Part shown: positions 9,330 to 19,392 of the stretch, in pieces
Numbering within the stretch: position 1 is the stretch's first letter
Layout of the letters: each line of letters begins with the position of its first letter
Assembly: GCA_903858965.1 (NCBI GenBank)
Contig: CAIOKY010000092.1
Coordinates: 1 to 32,495 of the forward strand
Direction: 5' to 3'
DNA from: an uncultured Nitrosomonadales bacterium
Lineage (GTDB): Bacteria; Pseudomonadota; Gammaproteobacteria; Burkholderiales; Gallionellaceae
Length of the DNA stretch: 32,495 bases
Made by a program: the position numbers and the translations under genes
The notes under the pieces: generated by a model
What the model was told of the DNA's origin: nothing
The model's input: only the letters and a program-made list of their open reading frames with translations
Database searches by the model: none

Positions 9330-9346
9330 AATTTATAGAGGTGCAC

Positions 9347-10444
9347 ATGAGCGATAATCTGATTTCCGTTGCCTACGATCATCCAAATGCCGCGCAGACC
9401 GCTTGCAATACTGCGCAGGCTTGGGCCAGTGTTCCGCACGAACCGAGTGCAGCGGAAAAGCCCGAACTGATCGCGCGCATCAAAAAGATGTTGAAGCAGC
9501 AGGATGCGGTACTGGTCTCGCATTACTACGTGCATCCCGATCTGCAAGATTTGGCGGAAGCCACCGGCGGCATCGTGTCTGATTCGCTGGACATGGCCAA
9601 CTTCGGCCACCAGCATCCTGCCAAGACCATCGTCGTCGCGGGTGTGCGCTTCATGGGCGAGACCGCGAAGATACTGAATCCGGAAAAGCGCGTGCTGATG
9701 CCCGACCTCAAGGCGGAATGCTCGCTCGATCTCGGCTGTCCGGCGGATGAATTCGGCGCATTCTGCGATGCGCATCCGGATCGCACCGTGGTCGTGTATG
9801 CCAACACCAGCGCGGCAGTGAAGGCGCGCGCCGACTGGATGGTGACCAGCTCGATCGCGCTGCCGGTGGTCAAGCATCTTAAGGAACAGGGCAAGAAAAT
9901 TTTGTGGGCGCCCGATCGCCACCTTGGCAACTACGTGCAGGAACAGAGCGGCGCGGATATGTTGTTGTGGCAAGGCTCGTGCATCGTGCACGACGAATAC
10001 AAGGCCAAAGAACTGATCGAACTCAAGGCAAAACATCCGCACGCCAAAGTGCTGGTGCATCCCGAATCGCCACGCGCAGTGGTCAAGCTCGCGGACGTGG
10101 TTGGCTCCACGACGCAACTGATCAAGGCTGCGCTGCAACTGGATGCGAAGCTACTCATCGTCGCGACTGACAATGGCATCCTGCACAAGATGCGCACGCT
10201 ATGCCCGGACAAGATTTTCTTCGAAGCACCCACTGCCGGTGTCGGCGCGAACTGCACCAGTTGCAGCCACTGCCCGTGGATGGCGATGAATGGGTTGTTA
10301 AATCTGGCAGAAGTGTTGGAATCAGGACGGAATGAGATTCATGTCGATCCGTCCATCATTCCGCGGGCAGTGTTGCCGATAGAGAGGATGTTGGGTTTTG
10401 CGAAGCAGATCGGGTTGCCGACGAGGGGGATAGGGAACGCGTAG
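9347..10444 (+). CDS. nadA: Quinolinate synthase
   Basis: A 365-residue quinolinate synthase A. It condenses iminoaspartate with dihydroxyacetone phosphate to quinolinate in de novo NAD synthesis, using a [4Fe-4S] cluster. Visible family features: [57 protein letters not shown] (cluster Cys), [11 protein letters not shown] (second Cys), HPESP, GSTTQLI, and [16 protein letters not shown] (third Cys). The ATG at 9347 was chosen because AGAGG lies 6 nt upstream and the protein starts at the usual place; the longer open frame from 9086 is only a translation of the repeat element upstream. No nadB or nadC is next to it, so it is probably expressed alone. Confidence 0.97.
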   Translation: MSDNLISVAYDHPNAAQTACNTAQAWASVPHEPSAAEKPELIARIKKMLKQQDAVLVSHYYVHPDLQDLAEATGGIVSDSLDMANFGHQHPAKTIVVAGVRFMGETAKILNPEKRVLMPDLKAECSLDLGCPADEFGAFCDAHPDRTVVVYANTSAAVKARADWMVTSSIALPVVKHLKEQGKKILWAPDRHLGNYVQEQSGADMLLWQGSCIVHDEYKAKELIELKAKHPHAKVLVHPESPRAVVKLADVVGSTTQLIKAALQLDAKLLIVATDNGILHKMRTLCPDKIFFEAPTAGVGANCTSCSHCPWMAMNGLLNLAEVLESGRNEIHVDPSIIPRAVLPIERMLGFAKQIGLPTRGIGNA

Positions 10445-10449
10445 CGGGC

Positions 10450-10476
10450 GTCATTCCCGCGAAGGCGGGAATCCAG
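10450..10476. repeat. Single dRS3-like arm
   Basis: One arm of the same family (ATTCCCGCGAAGGCGGGAAT then CCAG) 6 bp after nadA, without a partner arm nearby. The central bases GCGAAGGC differ from the copies at 9211 and 25360. Confidence 0.85.
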
Positions 10477-10479
10477 CAA

Positions 10480-10519
10480 CTCCCCTCACCCTTGCAGGGG
10501 GAGGGTTAGGGTGGGGGTA
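10480..10519. repeat. CCCCTCACCC-type hairpin repeat
   Basis: A C-rich stretch CCCCTCACCC followed by GGGGGAGGGTTAGGGTGGGGG, which can pair imperfectly. This is the look of another dispersed intergenic repeat of proteobacteria and it abuts the dRS3-like arm. Confidence 0.5.
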
Positions 10520-10611
10520 GAAATTCAGATTTTCCGCTGTATGTTTTGTTGCGTGGAGAACTAAAAAAACTTCGCCGGGCTACCACCGGCGGTGTTGACT
10601 TTGAATTTGAT

Positions 10612-10645
10612 GTTGGGTTATGCGCTGCGCGCTAAACCAACCTAC
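10612..10645. repeat. Imperfect palindromic repeat (GTTGGGTTA type)
   Basis: GTTGGGTTATGCGC pairs imperfectly with GCGCTAAACCAAC around a short loop. It resembles the widespread 'GTTGGGTTA...TAACCCAAC' intergenic palindrome family. Confidence 0.55.
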
Positions 10646-10674
10646 GAGCTTTCGCGGGCATGGCCCGCTCCTAC
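10646..10674. repeat. REP-like hairpin
   Basis: GCGGGC-ATG-GCCCGC (10654-10668) inside a CTTTC...CTCCTAC context, a form typical of REP sequences. It ends about 45 bp before the EEP gene. Confidence 0.6.
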
Positions 10675-10719
10675 ATCAGGTATCAACCCCCTGCACTCAT
10701 TGCGGGTAAAATACGCCCC

Positions 10720-11484
10720 ATGCCTACCCTGAAGATCGCCACCTACAACATCCACAAAGGCCTTTCCTATTTCAAACGCCGCGTCGTATTGCACGAATTG
10801 CGCGAGCGGCTGCGCGAGCTGGATGCCGACATCGTGTTCCTGCAGGAAGTGCAGGGCGAGCATACGCTGCACGGCGAGCGTTATCACAACTATCCGCAAG
10901 GTGCGCAGCACGATTTCCTCGCGGAGGATGTCTGGCTGCATTCCGTTTACGGCAAGAATTCGGTGTATGAAGCGGGACATCACGGCAATGCGATCCTGAG
11001 CCGTTTTCCTATCCTGCAGTCGTTCAACGCGGATGTTTCCGCGCATCGCTTCGAGAGTCGCGGGCTGCTGCATTGCGAGGTTGAAATGCCAAGTCAGCAG
11101 AACGGAACGGAGCATAAGCGGGTGCATTGCCTGTGCGCGCATTTCGGTTTGTTCGCGCGCGGTCGCCGCGCACAGACTGGCGCGTTGATCGACTATGTGC
11201 GCAACGAGATCCCGCACGATGCGCCGCTGATCATCGCGGGCGATTTCAACGATTGGCGTAACCAGTTGAGCAAGACGCTGTCCAGCGAGTTGCATATACA
11301 CGATGCCTTCCATCTGCATGGCGGAAAACTGGCGCGCAGTTTTCCTTCCAGGCTACCGCTGTTGCGGCTCGACCGCATCTACGTGCGCGGTTTCAACGTG
11401 GTGCACAGCAGCGTGCATACCGGTGGAAACTGGCTGCGCCTGTCGGACCATGCCGCGCTTTCCGCGCAACTGAAAGGCATATGA
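10720..11484 (+). CDS. Endonuclease/exonuclease/phosphatase family protein (YbhP-like)
   Basis: A 254-residue EEP-fold metal-dependent phosphohydrolase. The order of motifs is ATYNIHKG (metal Asn), FLQEVQG (metal Glu), HHGNAILSRFP, HCLCAHFGL, IIAGDFNDW (catalytic Asp and Asn), LDRIYVRG and LSDHAALSA (final Asp-His). There is no signal peptide, so it should be cytoplasmic. It overlaps the downstream cardiolipin synthase gene by 4 bp (ATGA), the same pairing as ybhP-clsB in E. coli, which argues for a link with phospholipid metabolism rather than DNA repair; that is inference. Start chosen at 10720 (MPTLKIATYN). A TAAAAT at 10707-10712 ends only 7 bp before the ATG, so if it is a real -10 the message would be leaderless. 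Confidence 0.88.
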   Translation: MPTLKIATYNIHKGLSYFKRRVVLHELRERLRELDADIVFLQEVQGEHTLHGERYHNYPQGAQHDFLAEDVWLHSVYGKNSVYEAGHHGNAILSRFPILQSFNADVSAHRFESRGLLHCEVEMPSQQNGTEHKRVHCLCAHFGLFARGRRAQTGALIDYVRNEIPHDAPLIIAGDFNDWRNQLSKTLSSELHIHDAFHLHGGKLARSFPSRLPLLRLDRIYVRGFNVVHSSVHTGGNWLRLSDHAALSAQLKGI

Positions 11485-12659
11485 GCAGCATTTTTAAAGT
11501 CGCCAGGAATCAACTGACGCTGCTGAAAAACGGCGCGGCGTATTTTCCGCAGCTGTGCGCGGATATCGATGCCGCACAGCATTCGATCTATCTGGAAACT
11601 TACATCTTTGCCGCGGACGAGACCGGGCGCATGGTGGCCGATGCGTTGCGTCGCGCCGCCGCGCGCGGGGTGGTGGTGCGCGTGATACTGGATGGATACG
11701 GTTCGGCGGAATTGCCGCAGTCATGGCTGGATGAGTTGCGCGCGGGCAAGGTCGAGGTGCAGTGGTTCCGGCGCGAGATATCGCCGTTCACATTGCGGCG
11801 CAGCCGGATGCGGCGCCTGCGCCGCTTGCACCGCAAGCTGGTGGTAATAGATGGTGAGGTGGCTTTTGTCGGCGGCATCAATATCGTCAACGATGTCTCC
11901 CGCCGCGATGGTTTTGATTCTCCGCGCCTGGATTACGCGGTGCGCGTGCAGGGCATGGTAGCCGGCGAGATACAGGCGACGATGCGGCGTCTGTGGGGCG
12001 TGGTGTCATGGGTCAACTTTCGCAGGCGCGGCAAGGAGATCCGGCGCTTCGTGTTGAATCGAACCAAGCAGGCGGTTGCGCCGGGCATCACGCTGGTGTT
12101 GCGCGACAATCTGCGCCATCGGCATGACATCGAGAACGCTTACCTGAAAGCGATTGCCGGTGCGCAGCGCGAAATCATCATCGCCAATGCCTATTTTTTG
12201 CCGAGGCGTGTGTTTCGCCAGGCATTGATACACGCAGCGCAACGCGGTGTCCGGGTCATGCTGCTGTTGCAGGGCAGGGCCGAATATCGCGTGCAGCACT
12301 ATGCGACGCATGCGCTCTATGATCAGTTGCTGGCGGCGGGAATCGAGATCTATGAATACCAGCCCAGCTACCTGCACGCCAAAGTGGCCGTGGTGGACGG
12401 GCAGTGGGCGACGGTGGGTTCATCCAACATCGATCCGTTTAGTTTGATGCTGGCGCGCGAGGCGAATGTGGCAGTAAAGGATGTCGGGTTCGCCGGAGAG
12501 TTGCGCGCGAGCTTGCTGGCAGCGATTACCGACGATGCAGTCCGTGTCGGCGATGAATATGGCGTAAGGCGCAACTGGATAGGCAAGCTGATCGCGCGCA
12601 TCAGTTACGGGATCGTGCGCCTGTTGATCGGGCTGTTGGGTTATGGCAAATCGATTTGA
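11481..12659 (+). CDS. clsB: Cardiolipin synthase B (phospholipase D family)
   Basis: A 392-residue protein with two phospholipase D catalytic motifs: HRKLVVIDGEVAFVGGIN (about 118-135) and HAKVAVVDGQWATVGSSNID (about 300-319), each with the HxKx4D core and a following G-G/S-x-N. The C-terminus has a hydrophobic stretch (ISYGIVRLLIGLLGYG) but there is no long N-terminal pair of membrane helices, which fits ClsB rather than ClsA. ClsB makes cardiolipin from phosphatidylglycerol and, in E. coli, can also make phosphatidylglycerol from phosphatidylethanolamine and glycerol-type substrates. The start codon overlaps the stop of the EEP gene (ATGA), so the two are translationally coupled. Confidence 0.9.
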   Translation: MSSIFKVARNQLTLLKNGAAYFPQLCADIDAAQHSIYLETYIFAADETGRMVADALRRAAARGVVVRVILDGYGSAELPQSWLDELRAGKVEVQWFRREISPFTLRRSRMRRLRRLHRKLVVIDGEVAFVGGINIVNDVSRRDGFDSPRLDYAVRVQGMVAGEIQATMRRLWGVVSWVNFRRRGKEIRRFVLNRTKQAVAPGITLVLRDNLRHRHDIENAYLKAIAGAQREIIIANAYFLPRRVFRQALIHAAQRGVRVMLLLQGRAEYRVQHYATHALYDQLLAAGIEIYEYQPSYLHAKVAVVDGQWATVGSSNIDPFSLMLAREANVAVKDVGFAGELRASLLAAITDDAVRVGDEYGVRRNWIGKLIARISYGIVRLLIGLLGYGKSI

Positions 12660-12704
12660 ACCAACAGGGTGGTTGTACATTATTTGTAAACATCAGTCTG
12701 GTCG

Positions 12705-12733
12705 TTGGTTATGTCAGCTCGCGCGGTTATAAT
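12705..12733 (+). promoter_or_regulatory. Sigma-70-type promoter for the ABC exporter
   Basis: TTGGTT (12705-12710), 17 bp, then a consensus TATAAT (12728-12733), about 29 bp before the ATG. The -10 is perfect, the -35 matches in four positions at most. Confidence 0.65.
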
Positions 12734-12761
12734 CAGCACTTGATGTTTCTGCAATACAACC

Positions 12762-14558
12762 ATGCGTCCTTCCACGATTCAAGCCGAGCACAATACCAAC
12801 CGCGCCGATTGGCAGACCCTGCGTTCGCTGCTTCCGTATCTGATGGAATTCAAGTGGCGCGTCATCGTTGCGATGACTCTGCTGATATTTTCCAAGCTGG
12901 CGAATGTGTCTGTTCCATTGGTGCTCAAGGAGATCATCGATGCGATGGACAAGACCAAATCGGTGCTGATGGTACCGGTGTTCCTGATCGTCGGTTACGG
13001 GACGTTGCGCTTGTTCAGCACGCTGTTCGGCGAAATGCGCGATGCGGTGTTTGCCAATGTGACGCAGCGCGCCATCCGGCGGGTGGCCTTGCAGGTGTTC
13101 GAGCATCTGCACAGCCTGAGCCTGCGCTTTCATCTGGATCGGCAGACCGGCGGTGTGTCGCGCGACATTGAGCGCGGCACGCGCGGGATCGGATTCCTGC
13201 TGAATTTCACGCTGTTCAATATTTTGCCGACACTGCTGGAGATCGGCCTGGTGGCGGCGATCCTGCTCAAAAAATACAATGCATGGTTTGCCATCATCAC
13301 TTTCATCACGCTGTTGATCTACGTCGCCTTCACTTTGTTCATTACCGAGTGGCGCATGGTGATGCGGCGCACGATGAATGATCTGGATTCCAAGGCCAAC
13401 ACGCGCGCGATCGACAGCCTGCTGAATTATGAGACGGTGAAATATTTCGGCAACGAACAATACGAGGCGCGTCGTTATGATCGCAGCATGGAGCGTTGGG
13501 AAACCGCTGCGGTGCGCAACCAGGTTTCGCTGGCTTGGCTGAACGGAGGGCAGAGTGTCATCATCGCCATCGGCATCACGATACTGATGTTGCTGGCTGC
13601 CAGCCAGGTGGTGGATGGCAAGATGACGGTGGGCGATCTGGTGTTGATCAATGTGTTCCTGATCCAGCTCTACATGCCATTGCACTTTCTCGGTTTCGTG
13701 TATCGCGAGATACGCCATGCGCTCGCGGATATGGAAAAGATGTTCAGCCTGCTGGATGAGCATCGCGAGATCGCCGATGCGCCCGATGCGGCGACGTTGC
13801 AGGTGGGCAGCGCAGCCGTGCGCTTCGAGCATGTCAATTTTTCTTATGCGCCGGACCGGCAGATCTTATTTGATGTGAGTTTTGCCATTCCTGCCGGACA
13901 CAAGGTGGCCGTAGTCGGGTCTAGCGGGGCGGGCAAGTCTACGCTGTCGCGCCTGCTGTTCCGCTTCTATGACGTGCAGCAGGGGCGTATCCTGATCAAT
14001 GGTCAGGATATCCGCAGCGTGACGCAAGTCAGCCTGCGCGCGGCGATCGGCATCGTGCCGCAGGATACCGTGCTGTTCAACGACACGATCTACTACAACA
14101 TCGCCTATGGTCGTCCGGAGGCGACGCGCGAAGAGATCATCGCCGCGGCGCAGGCCGCACATATCCACGATTTTATCGAATCATTGCCGCAAGGCTATGA
14201 CAGCATGGTCGGCGAGCGCGGCTTGAAACTGTCCGGGGGCGAGAAGCAGCGCGTGGCGATCGCGCGCGCGATCCTGAAGAATCCGGCGATATTGATTTTC
14301 GATGAGGCGACTTCCGCGCTGGATTCGAAATCGGAAAAAGCGATCCAGGCCGAACTACGCTCAATCGCGCAGAACCGCACCACACTGGTGATCGCACATC
14401 GATTATCCACGGTGGTGGATGCCGACCAGATACTGGTGATGGACAAGGGGCGCATCGCCGAGCGCGGTACACATCGCGAATTGCTCGCACAGGGTAAATT
14501 GTATGCGCAAATGTGGAATCTTCAGAAACAGGAAGAGCATCTTGAGCCTGTTTATTGA
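12762..14558 (+). CDS. Atm1/HMT1-type ABC exporter, fused permease and ATPase
   Basis: A 598-residue half-transporter. The N-terminal part (about 25-320) carries six membrane helices of the ABC exporter type I fold, including the family segment LSLRFHLDRQTGGVSRDIERGTRG and LLNYETVKYFGNE, which are hallmarks of the Atm1/ABCB7/heavy-metal-tolerance group. The ATPase follows: Walker A GSSGAGKST (about 387-395), Q-loop GIVPQDTVLFND, signature LSGGEKQR (about 489-496), Walker B ILIFDEATSALD and the H-loop His in IAHRLST. It should work as a homodimer in the inner membrane. Relatives export glutathione-linked compounds or metal complexes; the substrate here is not known. It appears to have its own promoter after the clsB gene. 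Confidence 0.93.
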   Translation: MRPSTIQAEHNTNRADWQTLRSLLPYLMEFKWRVIVAMTLLIFSKLANVSVPLVLKEIIDAMDKTKSVLMVPVFLIVGYGTLRLFSTLFGEMRDAVFANVTQRAIRRVALQVFEHLHSLSLRFHLDRQTGGVSRDIERGTRGIGFLLNFTLFNILPTLLEIGLVAAILLKKYNAWFAIITFITLLIYVAFTLFITEWRMVMRRTMNDLDSKANTRAIDSLLNYETVKYFGNEQYEARRYDRSMERWETAAVRNQVSLAWLNGGQSVIIAIGITILMLLAASQVVDGKMTVGDLVLINVFLIQLYMPLHFLGFVYREIRHALADMEKMFSLLDEHREIADAPDAATLQVGSAAVRFEHVNFSYAPDRQILFDVSFAIPAGHKVAVVGSSGAGKSTLSRLLFRFYDVQQGRILINGQDIRSVTQVSLRAAIGIVPQDTVLFNDTIYYNIAYGRPEATREEIIAAAQAAHIHDFIESLPQGYDSMVGERGLKLSGGEKQRVAIARAILKNPAILIFDEATSALDSKSEKAIQAELRSIAQNRTTLVIAHRLSTVVDADQILVMDKGRIAERGTHRELLAQGKLYAQMWNLQKQEEHLEPVY

Positions 14559-14619
14559 TTTTTATCGGAATTAAGGTATGCTTCGTATCGTGTAGTCGTT
14601 AAGCAGGGCAAAAAGAATA

Positions 14620-15513
14620 ATGAAAAAAAGAATATGGATATTGGCGTTGCTCGGCCATGCGCTGGCAATACAGGCAGCATATGCCGGGACTCATCATCAT
14701 CAACTTGCGCCGGATAATGCGCCACACCCCAAGCGGCATAAGGTGGCATCGCTCAAGGTGCAATCCCATATCGCGTTGATTTTCGATGAGCAGACGCAGC
14801 TTCCGATATACAACAAGAATTCCGATACGGTCGTGCCGATCGCGTCGATCACCAAGCTGATGACGGCAATGGTGATGCTGGATGCGCAGTTGCCGATGAA
14901 CGAGCCGGTGAGCGTGACAGGCGACGATTTGAATAAAATCAGAAGGGCTAAATCGAAATTGCGCGTGGGCATGACGCTGACCCGCAGCGAGATGCTCAAG
15001 CTGGCGTTGATGGCTTCGGAGAACCGCGCGGCACTGGCTCTGGCAAGAAGCTATCCGGGAGGGCCGGTGGCCATGGTGGCGGCGATGAACACCAAGGCGA
15101 AAGCCCTGGGTATGCAAAGCACGAAGTTTTTCGATCCGACCGGTCTGGATAGCGATAATGTTTCGACTGCGCAGGACCTGGTCAAGATGGTCGCCGCGGC
15201 GCGCAACTATGCACTGATCCATCAGTACACCACCAGCACCTCGCATTCGGTGGAAGGGTTGCGGGGGCGTACCATGCGCTTCAATAACACCAATCCGCTG
15301 GTCAGGAATGCATCATGGAATATCGGCGTGAGCAAGACCGGTTACATCAGCGAGGCGGGGCAGTGCCTGGTGATGGAAGCGAAGATCAATCAACGTCCGG
15401 TCATCATCGTGCTGCTCGATTCGTGGGGCAAGCGTACCCGCGTCGGCGATGCCAACCGCGTCAGGAAATGGATGGAAAGCGCAAGAGACCGAGAGTTGCA
15501 GCGCAGTTCATAA
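14620..15513 (+). CDS. pbpG: D-alanyl-D-alanine endopeptidase, PBP7/PbpG type
   Basis: A 297-residue periplasmic serine peptidase of the S11 family. A signal peptide (1-22, cut after AYA) is followed by a His-rich spacer. The three catalytic motifs are present: SITK (Ser in IASITKLMTAMV), SEN (MASENRAALALA) and KTG (GVSKTGYISEAG). The size and the short C-terminal part without a beta-rich domain III fit PBP7 rather than the PBP5/DacA carboxypeptidases. It cuts cross-links in peptidoglycan during wall turnover. The ribosome site before the ATG is weak. It is followed by a hairpin terminator and lies 61 bp after the ABC exporter. Confidence 0.9.
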   Translation: MKKRIWILALLGHALAIQAAYAGTHHHQLAPDNAPHPKRHKVASLKVQSHIALIFDEQTQLPIYNKNSDTVVPIASITKLMTAMVMLDAQLPMNEPVSVTGDDLNKIRRAKSKLRVGMTLTRSEMLKLALMASENRAALALARSYPGGPVAMVAAMNTKAKALGMQSTKFFDPTGLDSDNVSTAQDLVKMVAAARNYALIHQYTTSTSHSVEGLRGRTMRFNNTNPLVRNASWNIGVSKTGYISEAGQCLVMEAKINQRPVIIVLLDSWGKRTRVGDANRVRKWMESARDRELQRSS

Positions 15514-15523
15514 CAAACAACTG

Positions 15524-15554
15524 TCGGGGGGCACTAGCCCCCCCCGAACTTTTA
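15524..15554 (+). terminator. Probable terminator after pbpG
   Basis: A G6C/GC6 stem with an ACTA loop (15526-15543), followed by AACTTTTAC. The U tract is short, so efficiency is uncertain. Confidence 0.6.
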
Positions 15555-15567
15555 CAGGATTTTAGAA

Positions 15568-16071
15568 ATGGGCGAGTCGCTATTACTGATCACTATTGTC
15601 AGTCTTATTATTTTGACGATACGCCGCGCGCGACCTGTGATACTGGAGAACCCGGTGATCATCCAGCGTCCCGGGCAATACCACATCACCCTTGCGCCGC
15701 AGCTCAACCGTGCGCAAATTTTTGTAGAACAGATTGCCAAGCAATTTGTCCAGGCGCATCCGCCGTCAGGTGATCTTCCCACCCAATATTTTGAAGTGCG
15801 CGATCCCAAAGTGTTTGCCAAAGGCCAGAGCGCTTATTTGCTGGCGATCACATTGCGCGACGGAATGTTGTATTTCCAGGCGGTCAACCCCAAGCCGCAT
15901 GATGCGGAAAGCAACTACAAGACCGTGCGCGAATTTTCAGAATCGGTATTGCAGCAACATCCTTTATCGCAACTTGCGGATGAACTCTGGGCGGAAAAAA
16001 TGCGCGTCGCGGTAAACACGATTGCCGGACAGTTGCAGATAACCGTGAAAACATTGCCGCAAACAGACTGA
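15568..16071 (+). CDS. Membrane-anchored protein of unknown function
   Basis: A 167-residue protein with one N-terminal membrane helix (MGESLLLITIVSLIILTI, residues 1-18) followed at once by RRAR, which predicts that the rest is cytoplasmic. The soluble part alternates strands and helices: QYHITLAPQLNRAQIFVEQIAKQFV, YFEVRDPKVF, AYLLAITLRDGMLYFQAVNP and a long helical end. No cysteines, no catalytic motif, and I do not recognise the family. AGGA lies about 10 nt before the ATG. It stands between a peptidoglycan peptidase and a diguanylate cyclase, in the same orientation as both but separated from each by non-coding DNA, so no operon is certain. Confidence 0.65.
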   Translation: MGESLLLITIVSLIILTIRRARPVILENPVIIQRPGQYHITLAPQLNRAQIFVEQIAKQFVQAHPPSGDLPTQYFEVRDPKVFAKGQSAYLLAITLRDGMLYFQAVNPKPHDAESNYKTVREFSESVLQQHPLSQLADELWAEKMRVAVNTIAGQLQITVKTLPQTD

Positions 16072-16129
16072 TACCGGCTCCGTGTATGATGCCGGTAACG
16101 ATTGGTGATCTGGAAACAGGGGGAGTCCC

Positions 16130-17101
16130 ATGTTGAGGAAATACGGCAAGCTGAAAGTGCTGATGGTGGAAGACAGCAAGGTCGCCATCAAGGCGATCTC
16201 CGGTTTTCTCGAGGAAGTCGGCGTGCAGCCGTTGATCGCGGAAACCGGCCGTGCCGCAATCGAACTGTACCAGAGAGAACTTCCCGACATTATCCTGCTC
16301 GACATCATGCTGCCGGATATCGATGGCTTCGAGGTGGCGAAAGAAGTGCGCAAGCTGCAGGGAAAAGATGATTGGACAGCCATCATCTTCCTGAGCGTGA
16401 TGTCCAAGGACGAAGACTTGGCGAAAGGTATCGAAGCGGGCGGTGATGATTACCTGATGAAGCCGGTCGGGCGAGTGGTGCTGCAGGCCAAGGTGGCTGC
16501 CATGTACCGTCTGGTGAGAATGCAACGTGCACTGGTCAAGTTGACCGAACAGTTGAACCTGGCCAACCATGAATTGCACCGGGTTTCGATGACCGATGGC
16601 CTGACCGGTATTGCCAATCGCCGCCTGTTCGATGAATTGCTGGTACGCGAGTGGAGCCGATGCGCACGTATCCAGAAGCCACTTTCCATCGTGATGCTGG
16701 ATGTGGACCACTTCAAGGAATTCAACGATAAATACGGCCATCAGGCCGGTGATGAGTGCCTCAAGATGATCGCCAAGGAGATCGCCAAAGCAGTCCCGCG
16801 CGGCAGCGATCTGGCGGCGCGCTATGGCGGTGAGGAGTTCGTGTTGATCCTTGGCGAGACCGACGCAGAAGGTGCGCGCATGGTGGCGAACCGTATCCGT
16901 CTGCAGGTGGCCGAGCTGAAGATGGCGAACGAGGATTCACCTCACAAATATGTCACGGTGAGTTGCGGTATTTCCACCGTGTTGCCAAGCGATGACAAGC
17001 CGGTCGAAAAGTTGGTCAAGTCTGCCGACAACGCGTTGTATCTGGCCAAGAGGCAAGGGCGGAATACCGCGGCCTACCTGGATTACGGGCAGGGCGACTA
17101 G
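16130..17101 (+). CDS. Response regulator with diguanylate cyclase output (REC-GGDEF)
   Basis: A 323-residue protein. The receiver domain (about 8-125) has the acidic pair ED (residues 14-15), the phospho-acceptor Asp in LLDIMLPDIDGF, and the Lys in LMKPVG. A short helical linker leads to a GGDEF domain (about 155-320): DGLTGIANRRLFDE, VMLDVDHFKEFNDKYGHQAGD, and the active-site loop as GGEEF. The inhibitory I-site RxxD is intact (RGSD five residues before GGEEF), so product feedback is expected. It should make cyclic-di-GMP from GTP when phosphorylated, as WspR and PleD do. No histidine kinase is adjacent. It converges on proB with 8 bp between stop codons. Confidence 0.94.
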   Translation: MLRKYGKLKVLMVEDSKVAIKAISGFLEEVGVQPLIAETGRAAIELYQRELPDIILLDIMLPDIDGFEVAKEVRKLQGKDDWTAIIFLSVMSKDEDLAKGIEAGGDDYLMKPVGRVVLQAKVAAMYRLVRMQRALVKLTEQLNLANHELHRVSMTDGLTGIANRRLFDELLVREWSRCARIQKPLSIVMLDVDHFKEFNDKYGHQAGDECLKMIAKEIAKAVPRGSDLAARYGGEEFVLILGETDAEGARMVANRIRLQVAELKMANEDSPHKYVTVSCGISTVLPSDDKPVEKLVKSADNALYLAKRQGRNTAAYLDYGQGD

Positions 17102-17109
17102 GCTGGTTT

Positions 17110-18228
17110 TTACAGTAATACCAGATTATCGCGGTGAATGATTTCCGCATCGCCGCCGTAACCGAGCAACGTTTCGATTTCCCTGCTGGCATGTTGTGCG
17201 ATCAGCCGTGCTTCTTCGGCGCTGTAGTTGCTCAGTCCGCGTGCGATGTCCTGCCCGTCCTCACTGACGCAGGCGACTACCTCACCGCGTTTGAATTCGC
17301 CGGACACGCTTTTGACTCCGATCGGCAACAGGCTCTTGCCTTCGGAGCGCAATGCCTTGATCGCGCCGGTATCCAGAACCAGCCTGCCGCTGACTTGCAA
17401 ATGATCAGCTAGCCATTGCTTGCGTGCTGCAAGGGTCAGGGTTGGTGCGGTGAGCAGTGTGCCTATGGATTCGCCTTGTATCAGACGCAACAGCACATCG
17501 TATTCATGTCCCGATGCGATGACTGTGTGCGCGCCGCTGCGTGCCGCGCGTTTTGCTGCGAGGATCTTAGTAATCATGCCGCCGCGTCCGATAGAACTGC
17601 CCGCTCCGCCTGCCATGCTTTCCAGTTGTGTATCCCCGGCTTTTGCTGCGCTGACCAGTGTGGCGCTTGGGTCTTTGCGCGGATCAGCGGTGTACAGACC
17701 GCTCTGGTCGGTGAGGATAATCAATACATCGGCTTCGATCAGGTTGGTGACCAGCGCGCCCAGCGTGTCGTTGTCGCCGAATTTTATTTCGTCGGTGACG
17801 ACAGTATCGTTCTCGTTGATGATGGGGATGACACGCAAGGACAGCAATGTGGTCAGCGTGGCGCGCGCGTTCAGGTAACGTTCGCGGTCGGCCAGGTCGG
17901 CGTGGGTGAGCAGTACTTGCGCGGCGTGCAGGTCATGTTGGCGGAAGCAGCTTTCATAAGCCTGCACCAAACCCATCTGCCCCACCGCCGCGGCAGCCTG
18001 CAAATCATGTATAGCGGTGGGGCGGGTGCTCCAGCCCAGGCGTTGCATGCCTTCGGCGATTGCGCCTGAAGATACCAGTATCACTTCATGACCGCTGGTA
18101 TTGAGCGCGGCGATCTGGCGCGCCCAGTTGCCAAGTGCGTTGAGATCGAGTCCCGCACCCTGATTCGTCACCAGGCTGCTGCCTACCTTGACGACGATGC
18201 GTTTGCAGTTTGTTAGAACAGTTTTCAT
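17110..18228 (-). CDS. proB: Glutamate 5-kinase
   Basis: A 372-residue enzyme, first step of proline synthesis (glutamate to glutamyl 5-phosphate with ATP). The amino-acid kinase domain (about 1-255) shows [43 protein letters not shown] and [13 protein letters not shown]; a PUA domain follows (about 280-360, with [13 protein letters not shown] and [14 protein letters not shown]), the usual bacterial layout. It starts 7 bp after the obgE stop codon and is almost certainly co-transcribed with it, an arrangement common in betaproteobacteria. Feedback by proline is known for the family. Confidence 0.97.
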   Translation of the reverse strand: MKTVLTNCKRIVVKVGSSLVTNQGAGLDLNALGNWARQIAALNTSGHEVILVSSGAIAEGMQRLGWSTRPTAIHDLQAAAAVGQMGLVQAYESCFRQHDLHAAQVLLTHADLADRERYLNARATLTTLLSLRVIPIINENDTVVTDEIKFGDNDTLGALVTNLIEADVLIILTDQSGLYTADPRKDPSATLVSAAKAGDTQLESMAGGAGSSIGRGGMITKILAAKRAARSGAHTVIASGHEYDVLLRLIQGESIGTLLTAPTLTLAARKQWLADHLQVSGRLVLDTGAIKALRSEGKSLLPIGVKSVSGEFKRGEVVACVSEDGQDIARGLSNYSAEEARLIAQHASREIETLLGYGGDAEIIHRDNLVLL

Positions 18229-18235
18229 GTTGTGA

Positions 18236-19309
<1,074 letters not shown>

Positions 19310-19335
19310 TTATCCAATGACCAATTCAGCTCTGC

Positions 19336-19367
19336 AAATAAAAAAGCCCTACCTTACGATAGGGCTT
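19336..19367 (-). terminator. Terminator after rpmA
   Basis: Reading the minus strand: AAGCCCTA, an 8-nt loop, TAGGGCTT, then TTTTATT. A perfect 8-bp stem with a U tract, 26 bp after the rpmA stop codon and before obgE. Confidence 0.88.
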
Positions 19368-19392
19368 GGTTTGATCCAGAGCGAGCTTTTGA

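Noticed and set aside
9086-9346. N-terminal extension of nadA
   Set aside because: The added residues ([20 protein letters not shown]) are the known false translation of dRS3-type repeats; ATG 9347 has a proper ribosome site.
10573-10591. Hairpin CGCCGG/CCGGCG with an A tract, a minus-strand terminator
   Set aside because: It has a good form on the minus strand (stem then GAAGTTTTTTT), but no minus-strand gene lies upstream to be ended, so it was not called as a functional terminator.
12656-13832. Alternative frames over the start of the ABC exporter, both strands
   Set aside because: They overlap the exporter, which has a complete and well-placed frame with all ATPase motifs.
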